NCBI GenBank assembly: GCA_958496175.1
Contig: OY292274.1
Location: 32,031,482-32,095,481 of the forward strand
DNA from: Sisyra terminalis
Taxonomy: Eukaryota; Arthropoda; Insecta; Neuroptera; Sisyridae
Direction: 5' to 3'
Length of the DNA: 64,000 bases
Below the pieces are notes generated by a model, which was given only the letters and a program-made list of their open reading frames with translations, had not been told where the DNA came from and ran no database searches. The position numbers and the translations under genes are program-made. This document shows, one piece after another, positions 22,263 to 37,100 of the stretch. Position 1 is the first letter of the stretch; each line of letters begins with the position of its first letter.

Positions 22263-25247
22263 ACCATTAAAGTTAAGACAATTTTAATGTAGTTACAGTA
22301 CCTACTTATTTATTACTTATTCCAGTTGAGTTTATCCAAATTGTGAAGGTTCTTTTTTAAATTTGTTTTAATTATAATTAACATACTATAGGTATTTATA
22401 AATTTTAAAGGCTTTTGATTGAATAAAAATTATTGAAACTGATTATTTGTATATATTCCACTAATAAAAAAAGTTTCTACCCTTCAAAAGAGCAAACGAA
22501 ATACATGAAAATTAATAAGTGTTAAAAAAATGTTTATATTTTGACCATAATTAATTACATCCTCCGCCTTGTACATGAATAAATTTTGTAATTCTTTTCA
22601 AATCATCATTCTGATCAATAGCTCATGTTGCCTCCTGTGTAGTTAATGAAATTTGGAACTTATAAATGTATATATAATTGACTACTTTTATAAAAACAAG
22701 GTCAAACTGCAAAACAGATTTACAAAATGGTTGTCATTTATTGTTTACTTTTAACAGGAGATATTACATATGGATAGTATGGTAATATTTTTAAATTAAA
22801 AAAAGCTGAAATTTTAATAGATTTGTGCCAGTAGTATTATGTAGATATTATTCTATATGTTATTCAAGTTGTGGAAAATTTTCATGATAAATCATGAAAT
22901 AACATCTATTCAAATTGTTTCGTAATAGTTTTCTTTTACATCTTTGGTAAATATAAATACACGTGTACATTTGTTTTAAGTTGTATTGTACTTTAATAAT
23001 ATTCCCCGTAGCCCATACCTAAATGCTCCACGTACCGTTACTAGTTTATTATTTATTAAGACTTTAGTTCTTCCTTGAAAGAGTTAAAATTGAAATAATT
23101 AATACTGTATTCGATAAATTCTTAGAAAATATACTTAATTATAAATCTGAACCATATTGTTTTCCTTTTCTTGTTACATATTTACCTGATTATATCAGCT
23201 ATGAAGACCGAAATGAATTAATAATCATAGTTTATCTGAAGAATAATGGAAAAATACTTATAAGCGCGAAGAATTGCAGCTTGAAGATTGAAGTTCATAA
23301 ATAATACAATATCACAATTATAAGGAGGTAAAGGTATTTTTTTTTGATGAATCATAAATGCAGATAAATCAACGAAGAAATGACATTCTGAACATTCTAA
23401 AAGGAAAAGGATTTATATTGCTTTTTACAAAAAGAAAAGTGAAAAATCCTTAGAAAAAAGAAAATGGAAGAATTGGAATTCACCTGTTAATGTGGGCTAT
23501 TAAGGACAGATACAGAAACGCATATACCACCGGAAAGAAGGTTTTACATAGGAATGGTATAGGAAACTAAGTTTACTGTTCGGCAGAAATAGTACAAAGC
23601 ACAATAAGTACAAAATAATTTAAAACAAGTTATTGATCAAAAATTAGAAATTGTGTAATCGCGACTTAAGGTTTGAGTAACATTATACGCTAGTATTAAT
23701 CGTAATCATTTATTGTAGATATACTTTATAATGGGTCAAATCTCTACTACCTCTACTTGCGCTGTAAAAAAATCACTCAATGGATACAATTTTATATATA
23801 GTAAAATATAAACGGTTTAATGAAGAGCTGATAATAGTAAATGAACACATTGTGTTATTTTTGTGTCTTGAAAATTTATGAAAAGTGAAAATATTAAGCT
23901 CTATACTCTATTCAGTTTTTATCTTTGCAATTATGGGATTTTTACGATTTAATGCAATATTCTTTATTTTTTGTCACAAATTTTGAAAAAGTTAACTTTT
24001 AAGAATACATTGAAACCTCGACTATTAGGATGCATATTTCGTTATTTATTACTCTTACTTTTTTATTCGTATTTTCTTAATTTATTACGTACCTATAGTA
24101 AATCTTCCAATGCAAGGTTTGTATTTACATCTATATAAAATGTATCACGATAACATAGTTTACAAGAAGTATAAAATGCCAATAGCTAACGTTATACTAT
24201 TACTTAATTGTTTAGTCATATTATAGTGCTAATTTAATATAAAACTTATTTTTATCGATTTTTTATCGTCGCTTTACAAAAATAAAATCTTTTAGCAACT
24301 CTGCAATTGATTTAAATACGTAAAGCAAAAAATTAGTAACGTTTTTATAAACAAGTTTTACATTTAACTTTTGTTTTTAGTTTAATATAAACTAACCAAT
24401 TTTTATATTACTAAAATTGGAATGAAGTGTAGGTACTTAACCATAAAGAATCAAATAGACAAATGTAGACATTCTACAAACTTAATATAATTAAAACTCA
24501 AAAAATATAAAAAACTTAACAAAATGTATTATTTTTAAGTATGGTTGAGTTTAAAGTTTCTATCATATTGTTGAAACAGATAATGAAATTTGTGGATCAT
24601 CGATGTATTAAATTTTTTTTCGCCAATTTATAGTTAGTGAAATTTACAAAAAATAGTATATTTTTCGTTGGTTGAAAATGACAAAATAAGAAACAATTTT
24701 TTGGAATTGTATTACAATTTTACTTTTGACCCTAATTTAAAGGCATATATATTTGTAACATCAATAGAAAATTAGTAGTTAACTTAGGACCTGTGAAAAA
24801 TATCAAAAACTTTTATGGAGATAAGTTATAGAAAAAAAGTGCTCTACAAAAAATGTCCTATAAAATTTTCTCATAAAATTGATGGTTGCGTCAAAAAATT
24901 GAAAAAATATTAAAATTTCTCTTTAGTTCAACTTTGACCTCGAATAACTTTTGAAGGAATAAATATATCAAAAACTTGTAAGAGACGTTTTTTGTATATC
25001 GTTCAATTTTCTACAAGAATATACCTTAGTCATTCCCAAATATTGTCACCAAAGTGAACTATAAAATTCCAAAATGCAAGAGAATATTGTTCCCATGTTA
25101 TTTAAATGCAAAATCGAAATTTGCGATGCGGCACCTCTTAATATTAAGAGCTTAAACTTTCACAGGATTTTTTTTTGTCATTCCCAACAATATTACAATA
25201 TTTTCGATATAATTAAGAAAAAACATTCATCATTTTTTTTGAATCAG

Positions 25248-25251
<4 letters not shown>
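22263..25251. other. AT-rich gene-free DNA
   Basis: Contains a SINE-body fragment (24256-24312). A block at 24640-25060 carries many short phrases of the 'acctcgaataacttttgaa' and 'atatcaaaaac' type, suggesting an unclassified repeat. A denser coding-like stretch at 23340-23590 was inspected on both strands but gave no recognisable protein. Confidence 0.45.
24256..24312 (-). mobile_element. SINE body fragment
   Basis: Contains 'atcgtcgctttac' followed by 'tcttttagcaactctgcaat', matching the non-tRNA body of the SINE copies at 1187 and 59228. The tRNA head is absent. Confidence 0.4.
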
Positions 25252-25293
<42 letters not shown>

Positions 25294-25334
25294 TTATATA
25301 TTTCTTATAATTGCTAATTTTGGAGAAAGGAAAG

Positions 25335-25398
<64 letters not shown>

Positions 25399-25440
25399 AA
25401 TATACTTTCCTTTCTCCAAAATTAGCAATTATAAGAAATA
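25252..25440. repeat. TA microsatellite with flanking perfect inverted repeat
   Basis: A (TA)n run at 25252-25290 is followed by a 40-bp arm (25299-25338), a second TA-rich core (25339-25400) and the exact reverse complement of the arm (25401-25440). The arm contains AATTGCTAATTTTGGAGAAA. The whole would form a cruciform. Confidence 0.85.
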
Positions 25441-25556
25441 CATTATCAACCCAATAATATTACTTAATACATCACGAAACTTAGTACATACATACATAGT
25501 AAACTAATACATTCAAAGTAACTCAAAAAGTAACTTAAGATTAATATTTAAGTTCC

Positions 25557-25845
25557 TTTTTGAAGTTATACTTCTTCAGCGGCGTTGTGAAAAAATAATA
25601 AGACTGAATTTTTAAAAAAAATAAGAATATTATATATAATAATATAATATAATAAATAAATGTGACGCCGTTGCTACAATAGGAAATATTTTGTATTTTG
25701 ATACTAAAAGCCGATTGTGTTTATATTTGTATCATATTTTAGTTATCACAAACCATTTGTAACTGGTGTGTCACTTCAGCCGCTACCGGAAGCTACGGCA
25801 GTAGATTGAAAGTATCTTTTTTTTTACCAAAGAAGTACAACTTCT
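25557..25845. mobile_element. MITE with GAAGTTRTACTTCTT ends
   Basis: The left end TTTTTGAAGTTATACTTCTT (25557-25576) faces AAGAAGTACAACTTCT (25830-25845) in inverted orientation. The inner GCGGCG/CGCGCG segments are GC-richer than the surroundings. The same 20-base end recurs inverted at 45594-45614. It resembles mariner-type ends, but class is not proven. Confidence 0.5.
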
Positions 25846-25964
25846 CACGCGCGTACATAAGTACATACATCGTATGTTTAAGAGTAAATAGATATCTAAA
25901 GAAGCTTCGGATACTTTTTAAGACAGTAACTTATCTAGTATAAAGTTAAACAGTGAAGTAACAC

Positions 25965-26624
25965 CAGAGGCTCCCAAACTTTTTTGTGTCGTAGACCCCT
26001 TGCTAGGTTTTTTGGTTTTGGGTAGACCCCCTGTAGTAAACTGTAGTGAAGTTTAGTGTTTAAAACTTAAAGTAAAAACACATGTTAAAATTTATTCTTT
26101 ATTAATTACATTTAATAAGTTAATGTTTTTAGCGGGAAGGATGAACCTGATGCTTTAATAATAAATTATCAACATTTGAGTAAATTTTGTAAGGTTTATC
26201 TTAAATCTCCTCGGCTAATGATGTCCAGTCTGTTTCTTTTTTTTTTTTGTTAGGAGATTGGTAATAGTGCTGAACCCCTTTTCCACTAGGTATGACGATG
26301 GAAAGGAAATTAAAAATTTCTTTGCTATACTCCGTAATACGGAATAAGTAATGGTATGTTTCTTTTCAGCCAGAATCGCTAGATATCCATTTTTAAACAC
26401 AACCTTAAGTTCTTCGTTTGTACTTATTTCAGTTAACTTCTTTTGTATTATAACATTCGTTTCTTTTATGACTATAAGATAGTATTATGTAGGTAAATAT
26501 GTACTATCAGTGTATGTTTAGATTTACTATAGTGGACCATAAAATTTTTTTTTCGCTGACGTTAACTTCTTGCAGGTTGTCATGGACCCTTGGGGAGCGA
26601 TATCACTCACTTTGGGAATCACTG
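25965..26624 (-). mobile_element. hAT element relic with transposase fragment
   Basis: The ends CAGAGGCTCCCAAACTTTT (25965) and, inverted, CAGTGATTCCCAAAGTG (26624) are hAT-type terminal repeats. Minus-strand 26400-26215 encodes a piece of the C-terminal hAT dimerisation domain with FPSSYLVEKGFSTITNLLTK, as in ZBED/SCAND3-type transposases. The 8-bp flanks do not match clearly, so the copy is old. Most of the transposase is gone. Confidence 0.75.
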
Positions 26625-27599
26625 AGCTAGGCAACTGAAAATTTAAGATTTTTGATAATTCTGGTCACTTCAATGTATATCCTGAAAACTTAAGCCTCTG
26701 ATATTATGTAGACTGACGTTATGAAGGTCTAAAAACACTTGATTTAATTGAAAGCAAAAAAATGCCTACACAATTAAATATTTATTGATTATATTTTTGC
26801 GTAGTTAATATATAATTAATTGGCACAGGTTATTTTTAAACTATATGAAAACAAAATGAATATTTCGATAGGTAGTTATGTTTCAAAAGGTGTATATATT
26901 TTGTGTCGAAAATCACGTTTCACCAATTGATTTAATTATAACCAATTCACTAGAGAAAGTTTGGACTAAAAATAATTAAATCAATTAAAATGAGAATGGA
27001 TATATACTCGTTATTTGTGCTTATTATGTTAAGAAAGGGCAAGTTCAGGCCAAGCTGGAAACAATACCGAGTTTTACATTTTCCAAAAATCCATTGAAAA
27101 TTTTATTTTTAGCTTCCGTATGTTCATTTTGTTTTTAATAGTGATTTGTAGGCGTATTTACGTCTATCGTTCACATATATGTGTATGTAATAAGTAATGT
27201 CAATAATGAAAAATTTATGTTATGTAACATTATTGTTAAAACCAAGGGTAATAGGTATATTTATTTTTCCTAAGCATACGAAGTTGGTTGTGTTTAGGTT
27301 TAAAAGGTCATTTATTAGAAAAACATATTTTAATTAAAATGAATTATATGCTAGAAGTAATACTTGAAATTTTAATATTTTGTAAATTTTAAAGATGTGC
27401 AAATAATGAAGTTTAAGAGTGTAATTAAAAAAATGACGAGCATTAAAAATCAGTTTAATGTTGTTTTTTGTTGTTAGCTATTTAGAAATTGAAATAATAA
27501 AAATAGTGATCACAGCGAAATCTAATAAGTGCATTAGATAAGAATAATTGTTAGCTTTCGAAAAAAAACACATTATGAAACACTAGTTAGATTGACACA
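26625..27599. other. AT-rich intergenic DNA upstream of cry2
   Basis: No gene or repeat recognised. Base composition becomes markedly less AT-rich from about 27600. Confidence 0.5.
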
Positions 27600-28095
27600 A
27601 ATGACTTGTACACTCGCATGTACATTCCCACATCGCATTCAACGTGACTCCGATGTCCATGTGACAGAGAATAGCCAATCAAAATGTAGATGACGCCAAA
27701 GTCACGTTGCTCTTGCCGTGGTTTGCAGACTTGGAAAATGTTTTGCATATTCTTTCCAAGTTTGTAATCGTTTAGTTGCGAGAGGTGATTGAGTGAACTT
27801 TGTATCTCTTAAAATTCGAATCTTTTTCACTAGTCTACTATTTGACATAGTATTTATGTGCTCTTTTCTGTGTTGAAAAATCAAAAGTGTTTCAATTTTC
27901 AAATATTTTTTATCAAGCGCCTTATATTACTTTCTGCAGTATGTGCGTTACATAAAATACGTATTTGTTTAACAGTGTCTTGTTCATTGTTGCATAGTTT
28001 GTTGAAACTAGTGATTGATTTCGTCATTGGTTTATTGTGTATGGTTGATTTCAATCCAAAGAAACTTGAGTATATGTGAATAATACAAATTGTAG
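27600..28095 (+). promoter_or_regulatory. Putative cry2 promoter and 5'UTR
   Basis: Relatively GC-rich block before cry2. Two E'-box motifs CACGTT lie in opposite orientation (minus at 27641-27646, plus at 27703-27708) around a CCAAT box (27675-27679). CACGTT is a known non-canonical CLOCK/BMAL1-type site, so circadian control is plausible but inferred. A donor AG|GTGAAA at 28096 and an acceptor at 28184 would make an 89-bp 5'UTR intron with a strong pyrimidine tract. Confidence 0.45.
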
Positions 28096-28187
28096 GTGAA
28101 AATTAATCATTATTCTTTTCTTTTCTTCCAATTTTCTTCCCCATATCAAATGCATTATATTAGTTGAATTGTTTGTATCAACAGTCT

Positions 28188-31100
28188 ATGACAAAAATTG
28201 ATGTGTTTAAATCGACGTCATGCGGTCGTAATTATGATGGTTCGTGGAAAACTATGAGCAGTGGCGTTACAAGTGGGGGCGGCGAAGTACGCCGTACAGA
28301 TGCTGAGAAACCTTCACCCGATAAGCACACGGTTCATTGGTTTCGGAAGGGCTTACGTTTACATGATAATCCCTCTTTGCGAGAAGGCTTACGAGGTGCT
28401 ACCACTTTCCGCTGCATATTTATTCTAGACCCTTGGTTTGCGGAATCGTCTAACGTTGGTATTAACAAATGGAGGTGAGTTTCACGAATGGGAAATATGG
28501 AAATTCAATAAAATGCATTTAATATAGATTAGGGGTGGGTTAACTCAATACTGGTATGATCGACAATAGTTTTTCTTTTATATACGCGATCGACTTCGAA
28601 AAATGGGCTAAACTTAAAACAAATACATATTTAAGGGATTACTTTTTTCTCATATAAAAAGATAAAAGATTTTATTTGAATTTTTTACACTCTTAAACAT
28701 ACACATTTGACAAAGAATTTCTGAATTTTTCATAGAAAAATATTTAAAACTTCGCCATTGCGACGTCATTTCCGGTGCTCCCTCGGAAAAAAGGTGTATC
28801 CGTGTTGACAGCAAAACTCATGGCAGGATCATTTGTAAAAAAAGTAAAAAAGAAGAGAAAAAGCGTGTTTTATTTAAGACCGTTAAGACTCGAAACTAGA
28901 ACTCGGACAAAGGAAAACAAAAGTGAAAATTGAATTTTTGTTAATCTTTTTACAAAAAAATGCAAATTTCGGTGATATTTGCTCTATGTATTTATTTTTA
29001 AATAGTTATAATTGGAAAAAAATCCTTCATCCACATCCTTGGGAATTGTATCGTAAAGACCTATATTAAATTTCATCAAAATCGGTTGAGTAGTTCGAGA
29101 AATCTTGACAACTGACGTTGAAAACATAGTTTAACACAGCAGCCGCGCCGATATACCTGCGTTGCATTTTCGACTTTTTTCTAATTTATTTCGCGAATTA
29201 ATCGATCCACGATGAAAATTTAGCCACAAAAGATAAAAGTATATCATATTTGTATTGAATTAACAAAAAAAAAAAAAAAAATCGCGAAAAGAATAAAAAA
29301 AAACAAAGTGAAAAATGCAACGTTTCCAGATTTGACTGTTCTAAAAGGGACTTGTGCCATTTTTTCTTTTCTTGCAAAATTTTAATTATGGTCAGATTTA
29401 CTTGCGAGTAACATTAAACACAAAGTAGAAAATACATCGTTGTCAGATATTGACGTCCCGAAAAGAGACATTAGTCTTTCTTTATTTATAAAATGCAGCG
29501 TTTCTCTGTCTATTTAAGAATAAATCAAACGATGCCTACTGGTTTGATTTGAGTTATTCTTTTGACTCATGTCCCTTTTAGAACCGTCAAATTTGGCAAC
29601 GTTTCATTTTCTACTTTGTTTTTTCCTATATTCGCAATTTTTTGATAATTCAATTCTAATACGGTATAATTTTCTCTTTTGTGACTAATTTCTTATTATG
29701 AACCAATTTATTTACAAATTAAATTAAAAACCAAGTAGAAAATGCAGCGTTGTCAGATTTGACGGTTCTAAAAGGAACATGAGCCACTGTTTTATTATTT
29801 ATAGAAACATTTCTCGTATTGGCTTAAGCATATATTTATTTTCGGAAACAAAAACAGAACTTTAGCATTTACAATTTTTAGCGAAAACTATTTCGAATTT
29901 TCGACCGTTAATGGCACTTTTTTACTCCTTTTAAGCAAACCGATAAACCTACAATAAAGATTTTTCCAAAATAACTAGAAATATTAATGTCCTAAGTCGC
30001 TATGATTTCATTTTTTTAAAATTTTTAACTATAACAGTTGAATCAAAAGGTTGCAATTTGTTTAAATTCCAATATCGTTAATTCACAAAAGAAAAGATGA
30101 CATACAGTTGGTTTATAAGTCTATTACTCCTTTGTTACAAACGTGTTTTTAATTCATCAACCAGAAAAATATTGTTTATGGTATCATTCAACTTTGTGTG
30201 GGTGGCTTAGTTTCTTAAATTTTAGCTTAATGGAAATTGGTAGGTTAGTAATAAAATGAAATTTTATGAACACTCGTTTATTCTATTTTGTTTCATTATT
30301 TCGGTAAATATGTTTTTCTATTAAATCAAAGCTGCGTAGGAAATTGGTTGACAAATATACCAACGTATTGAAAAAATTTAGAAAGGCAGTTTTGAGATAC
30401 GGGCATTGTTTTTATTTAATAATATAGTAATTATTGGTTATATGCAATGATATACGACATTAATGCTCTGTATAACCTCTATGGTTTTTTAATATCTTCA
30501 CATTATTCTTAAATAGAGCACATTACATTTAATATGTCACCTAAATTTGAGTTGCAATAATGCTTCGAGTTAGCTATTTAATTGAATAATTTGTGTAACA
30601 AATGCAATAACATCCCGCCCAGTTCTTCAAGTATTCAAGTAAGGAATTAAAACAGGTTAAAACACATGAATTGTACTTTCTGTGAAGTATTGTAAACTGT
30701 GATATTTATTTCGAAAGGCATGTCCCATGTTAATTAAATTCTGTAATAAACTCAGTCCGATTGAGTGATTTACATGATTTGTTTAGGAGCCGACATTGTT
30801 GGTTTTGGTGTTGCATTTTTGGAGAATAATAAAAACTACTTTAATTTATTCAACCAAGTTTATATTACTTGGCATATTTTTGCTGGAATATTTCTTCGAT
30901 ATTTCGACGATTACTTCAATAGATCAATTTGCAAATCATTTTAGACACTTTAATAAAACGTAGTAAATAAAAGTATTACTAATTTGCATCTATTGGATAA
31001 CGCAAGTATTGAATTAGATAATACACCATTTTATCAACGGTTCCCGTCGTTTACAGGGTTCATTATATAAAATATTTTTAATTTTTAGAATATATTTGAA

Positions 31101-34100
31101 GTATTTTTCCTAGTACTTGTTTAGATATAACTAAATATTAACACAACTACAAGTACACTAAACATTTATAAATAAAATGGATTATATTTGATTATTAAAT
31201 GTATAATTATTTTTTGTTGTATAATGTAATAATTTCTTTTGAGTTTGCTGTTACAAAGTATTTTTCCTTACTTTTGACTTGACCTTTATGTTTTATAGAA
31301 ATAGTCAATGGAAATATAAGATGGAAACGGAAAATTAATAGATAAAGTGAATAATTAATATTGCTGTCAATATTCGTTTATAAAATTGCAACAATTTACA
31401 AATATATAAACTCAAACTATGATTCTTATTTGACGAACAAAGTGTACAAAGATTCATAGAAGCAAATTTAAACATAAAGTACTTATCATTGTAACACAAT
31501 AAAATAAAATTGTGTTTCAATCTACTTGTTTGATATGCCAAATTGCACATATTTAACTGACATTTGAATGAAATTTATATGCAGTCACGTGAAAATTAAA
31601 CTTTATATAAATAGTTAATTTGTTTGAATAAAATTATTTTAAAGAAAGCACATGAGTATTGAATATTTGCAAGAAATGGTAGTTTTTAAATTCCGGTAGG
31701 TGGCATAGGCACCTAGTTAAGGATAAGTTTGGTTGTTTAGTAATTCGTGACTATAATCTAGACAAATTTTCTTTTCTAATGCATTACAACTCTAAACTTA
31801 TCTTTTGGTCAGTACTGGAACTAACCGTTTCCAAGCTTCCTCTTTGGAGTTTTTTCATTAAACCACCTAAGAAAATAACTAAATTGTCTTTAATTAGTGT
31901 AAATATGAAGTTGTACTTTAACATAATGCAACATATTTACATTTTTACTGCACTTATTTTAATCGTTCTATACTACTCTGCCACATGTAATTATTAAGTT
32001 CAATAGCTATATTATTACTTAATAAGTACACATTTACGCGTTGCTACCTCATTCTTATATTAAAACAAAATTAAAGAACAATACGCTATGGATTTGCTTT
32101 TTTATATAGCATAAAATATATTTTTTTAGTAAAATGCTTATTTATAAAAGAAAAATCTAATAAGGGATGGTTCTGGTATGGATATTATTAATATGTTTTT
32201 AGTTGTATATGTTGAAATCCATTTTTCAAGCTTTGAGTTGTGTTCAAATTGGAAGTTTTGTAGATCTATTTATTTTCAATAGTAGATAATAAAATCAGTT
32301 CTGGAAATTAAACCTAAGTTAAAAATTAAAGATAAACTAGAAAAATTAGGAATTTCAGTATAATAAAGAATACCATAACTTAAGTAAGTACACGAAAAAA
32401 AAATCATATCAAAAATTACCATAATAATATCGTAAATTCTACTGTTTTAAATAAGAGTTCAGGACCTGAACTAACGCTTAAAACTTTACAATACCGCATC
32501 GTAAATTTCATTTGACAAAGATTACTACTTGTAATAACGAACAGCCCTATTTACTTTCATAAATTTTACCATTTTCAAATAAGAAATATTTTCATTAGTT
32601 AGACAAGGCTACTTACACAAGAAGAGATTTATTTGACAATTATTTTTTTCTTAAATCTTAAATACCCATATTATGGGCTACAAATAATGAGGCAAATTCA
32701 TTATTATAAATCAATTATTTATTCATTACATTATTTTATTTCACGATTATATTGGTTATTTTTTTAATGTATGTAATAATCCAAACCAGGTTTTTTTGCT
32801 AGATATAAGTTAAAATTGTCGATACTTAATAATTTTGTTCCCAATTTAAAATAGCTATTACTTTAAAACTTTTAATGATGATTTTTAATTCATTCATTTG
32901 TTGTAGCTGTAACGAAGGCTTGTGGATGTTTCAATTGGTTTGAACTTGCTTATAGAAATAGTTTATGTATAAGCTCATATATACTCAAATATTTGTTTAC
33001 TCGTAGTAAACTCGTATATTTTAGTTAGTGTACGTGTATTCGCTAAGAAGTCAGAGAGTAAGGATAGTAGAAGTAGTTCTGCCTCTTTAACTTATATATC
33101 TTATATATGTATATTGACTTGCACTCACAGAAGATAACAATATAAAATCATAATTTATGATACGCTACTTTTTAAAGAAAACTATTGTTATAGTTAAGAT
33201 GTTATAACGTAAAAGTTCAAACGTAAATAGGAAATTTAAAATAAAATAGTTTAAACAAGATAATGAAAGTTTGGTCCTAGATAACGATGTTCCTACCGTA
33301 AATTATTTTTTTTTTGTGTAATTCTTGTTGCAGTAATTTAAATTGTTAAATACATTAAGTAATACTAGAAAGCTTTTTACTTTGTTCAATCAGTTCATAT
33401 TACAAAATGACTACTACTCATTCTAAACATATATGTTGTATGTTATTATTTATATAATTCGTAAAAGATATAAAAATGTTAAATGGTTCTTAAACCTACC
33501 CTTTTTAAACATAAATAATTTTCTTGAATAAAAATATTTGCTTATTATTTAAATTAAATATTTAGATTTTCACATTAACTTTTTATAAGATGTCACAATT
33601 TTTCTCTTCCGTTCATGAAATTTGATCTTTCAAAAACATTTATTTTCCATTACATGAGTATAGATATACAATATACATTAGGTATACATAAACCGTTTTA
33701 TAAGCAAAAATTAAAAGAAAAATTATTTCATCTTGTAGTTCGAGTGAATATTTTTTTTTAAATAGAAAGATGCAAATTTTCATAAAGGTGAATATTTCTA
33801 GTATAAATTCAACTTAACAATATAAAGTCATAAAGAAATAAAGTAATGAGAAAAATTCTGTTCATTAAATTTTATGAATTACTCAACTGACGCAAGTTAT
33901 TATATAAGAATAGATATGAGACGATTTATATTCAAGTTAACTTTATAATAAACTAGCTGATCCCCGCGACTTCGTCTGCGTAACATAGGTGTAGATTATA
34001 TTTTCATTTTAAATTTGCTATTTGTAGTGGTATATGAAAATGATTATTTTTCTTATTTCTTTTACGAAAAACATAATCATACTTAAAAACATTATTTTGT

Positions 34101-37100
34101 CAACTTTAAAAAGACACATTTAATAAACTGTTACTTAGAATAAAATAGTTGTATATAATGATCAATTAATTTTCAAAAAATATTTATAAATATCTAAAAA
34201 GAGTATGTTCAATTGCGTATACCTATGGTAGGTATACCTACCGTGAACCAATTAATCCGTAAATCAATCACCATCTGCATAAATAAAAACTATCGTTAAG
34301 TTCAATAAAGTCAGGCATAATTATGACTTAAAACTGTCGAAAGTTATCAAAACACTCGCCTAGATATTTCGAATATTAGTAGAAATCCCAATTCATTGTC
34401 TCAACTTTTACACTACTGAAATGTACAAAGCTACGGCGAAATTAAAATTTGTTCAAATGTATGAAACCCAGTTCCTCCATAATCAAGTATAACCATTGTG
34501 TATCTATGCACTCATTAAAATATCTGAATTTTAACTATATAACTAAACAATTTTCTTTCAATTCACCGAATTTCTCGCTATTCGATATTCGCTCATTGAT
34601 GAATTTATTTGTGATTACGTATATCGGATTTTCAGGTTTTCAATATGTGAAAGCCAAAAAACGTAATGCTCACTTTTGAACTTAACCTTTTTTAGATATA
34701 TATATATTCGAGTTTAAATTTTAAAGCAGATCCTACATTTTTGTTTCTAATAATAAACCAACATTGTTTTATTTTAAGCGATAAAACGTTTCGTCTATAA
34801 CGAACATATCTTGATAATTAAATTTTAAATTTCGATTGTTTATTACACGTTTTACTGTTCAAACTTTGCCACGATTTTTCACTCTTTTAGAGGAGGAATT
34901 ATCAAAAAACTCTTTCTTAATATATATCTGCATCTTATAAGGAAAACACTTTCCAAATTTCATCGACACAAATATGCGTTTATATTGTAAAATACAATGT
35001 AAAACGAAAAAAATTATGACCTTTAAGTTAATTAACATGACTAAAAAGCTATTCGATTTCGCACATTTGGACGTTATACATACAAACTTGTTGGAAATAG
35101 GTGGAAAGCGTGGAAGTAAATTCGAATATTTTATTTATTTTCAATAACAATAATTGATTTTCAAATTTTTTTAAATATTGAAGAAAACTTGGTTTGGAAG
35201 ATTTTATTTTTTGATTGATAATGAAATATATGACAAAAAATTGCTCCCTTAATGTTAAATAATTGCTCCAGATCACAATCATTGGTTCAGAAAAATTAGA
35301 TTTTAAAAAAGTTTGATTGTTGAAAAACAAACAAAAATTTAAAACCGCCTCTTTGGTATTTGGTATAAGTACCTACTACCTAAACTTTCATTCTAATTAA
35401 GTGAAATGACGTTATTTAAAATGCTTTAGTTAAAATGATATAACAAAAACAGAAACTTATTATTAATTAATTATTTATTTATTGATTACACTTATTAAAT
35501 TCAAAATTTCGATTGTTGATTAACTCTAAATTTTCTCATACAAACTTAGTCACTCCCTTTTACTCTTTTAGGGTAGGAATTTAAAAAAAAAAATTCTTAT
35601 CAAATGTCTACTTCTTATAAGGAATACATCGAATACTAAAAATTTCATCAGTCAGAGGGGATATTTAATGCATGATTTTATGTATGCACGGTTTTAAAAA
35701 CGTATTTACTTTAAGTTTTATTACTATTATTATTATTACAACTACTACTATTACTTTTTTTCGTTAATATTGACCAATTCTAAGGGTCTATTTACAACAA
35801 TTTTGTAAAAAAAAAAAAAAGTTTATTGTAAGGTTCGAACCCACGTCTTTATAATTAGGAGCATCAGAATGTTGGATACGTAAGCCATTACGCTATTAAC
35901 ATAAACTATATGTTGTATATATATAAAGGTTTATATTTCAAAGAGGCAATTTTTTAAATTTTAAATTGAATTTACTGTACTTTTTATCAGTTCAACTAAA
36001 AATATTTTTACAGATTATTTTCTAACTTTAAATTACCTTTCCAATGATATTTAACTCACCGGTCTAGTGTAAAAATTTATGTTTTCATCCCTAGGGAATA
36101 CCTTCCTTTATTATTTTTTTGGAATGATAAGTAGCCTATAGTCTGTGGGAAATATTGTTATATCTTAATATCAAATTTCATTAAATTCGGTTGTTCCGTT
36201 CTTTAGTTAAATCGGGACACACAGACAGACAGACAGACAAAAATTTTAAAAATGTTAAATTCGGAATAAGGGCCTCTTGAAACAAATATTTACCCTAAAA
36301 TTGGGTTCAAAATCGAAATGTACAGACAGACGTAAGAATTTTATATATTAGTATAGATTAATTGATTTTGTAAAGTTTTATGGACGTTGTACCTTTACAT
36401 AAAATAATTATTATTTTTATATTAAATATATTAATAATAATGTAATAATATCTAACATAAAAGTTTAAAAAGCATTTTTTGTTGAGAGCTTTTATTATAA
36501 AAAAAAATAGTGGTGTATTTATTTTAGGTATCTACCAATAATTTAGCTATGATTAGGTTTAGGAAGTAAATTTCAGGTTAAAATGAAAGCATAAACACAT
36601 ATATCGTTTAAAAAAGTAACATCGATGATGATTTTGATTGACCTTGACATTGCTGTATAAATTATAAATAATAAAAATAGACTTTTATCATATTCTTAAG
36701 TAGTTGAATTAATTTTTTGCAGTATATTTATATACCTTATACAATTCCTAGTATTTTAGTGTGTACGTGCAACTCGGCATTTACTCAAATGAAAGCATTG
36801 ATGATGAATGAATGAATTAAATTTTGGCTATACCATATAATATGCATATTGTATACATATATTTTTAGAATTTATGAGTTTGTTGTTGGTATTTTTATTT
36901 AACAGAAATGAAGAATGTTATATTTGGTACATAATATTATAATTTATGATATCTTTTATTAAAAGTTATTTATAAACGAATTTAGTCATATTAAATTACT
37001 TGATAAAAAATTAAAAAATCTGAAAAATATATTAAATTCTGACAAAGTAAAATTAATTTCTTGAAAAGAATATCATAAAAGTTAATATAGTATTTCCTAA

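Noticed and set aside
27702..27902. Minus-strand ORF with basic residues before cry2
   Set aside because: It has a plausible look but no recognisable family and no splice context, and it overlaps the likely promoter.
31779..31997. 72-codon ORF in cry2 intron 1
   Set aside because: No domain, no splice signals in phase and AT-driven composition.
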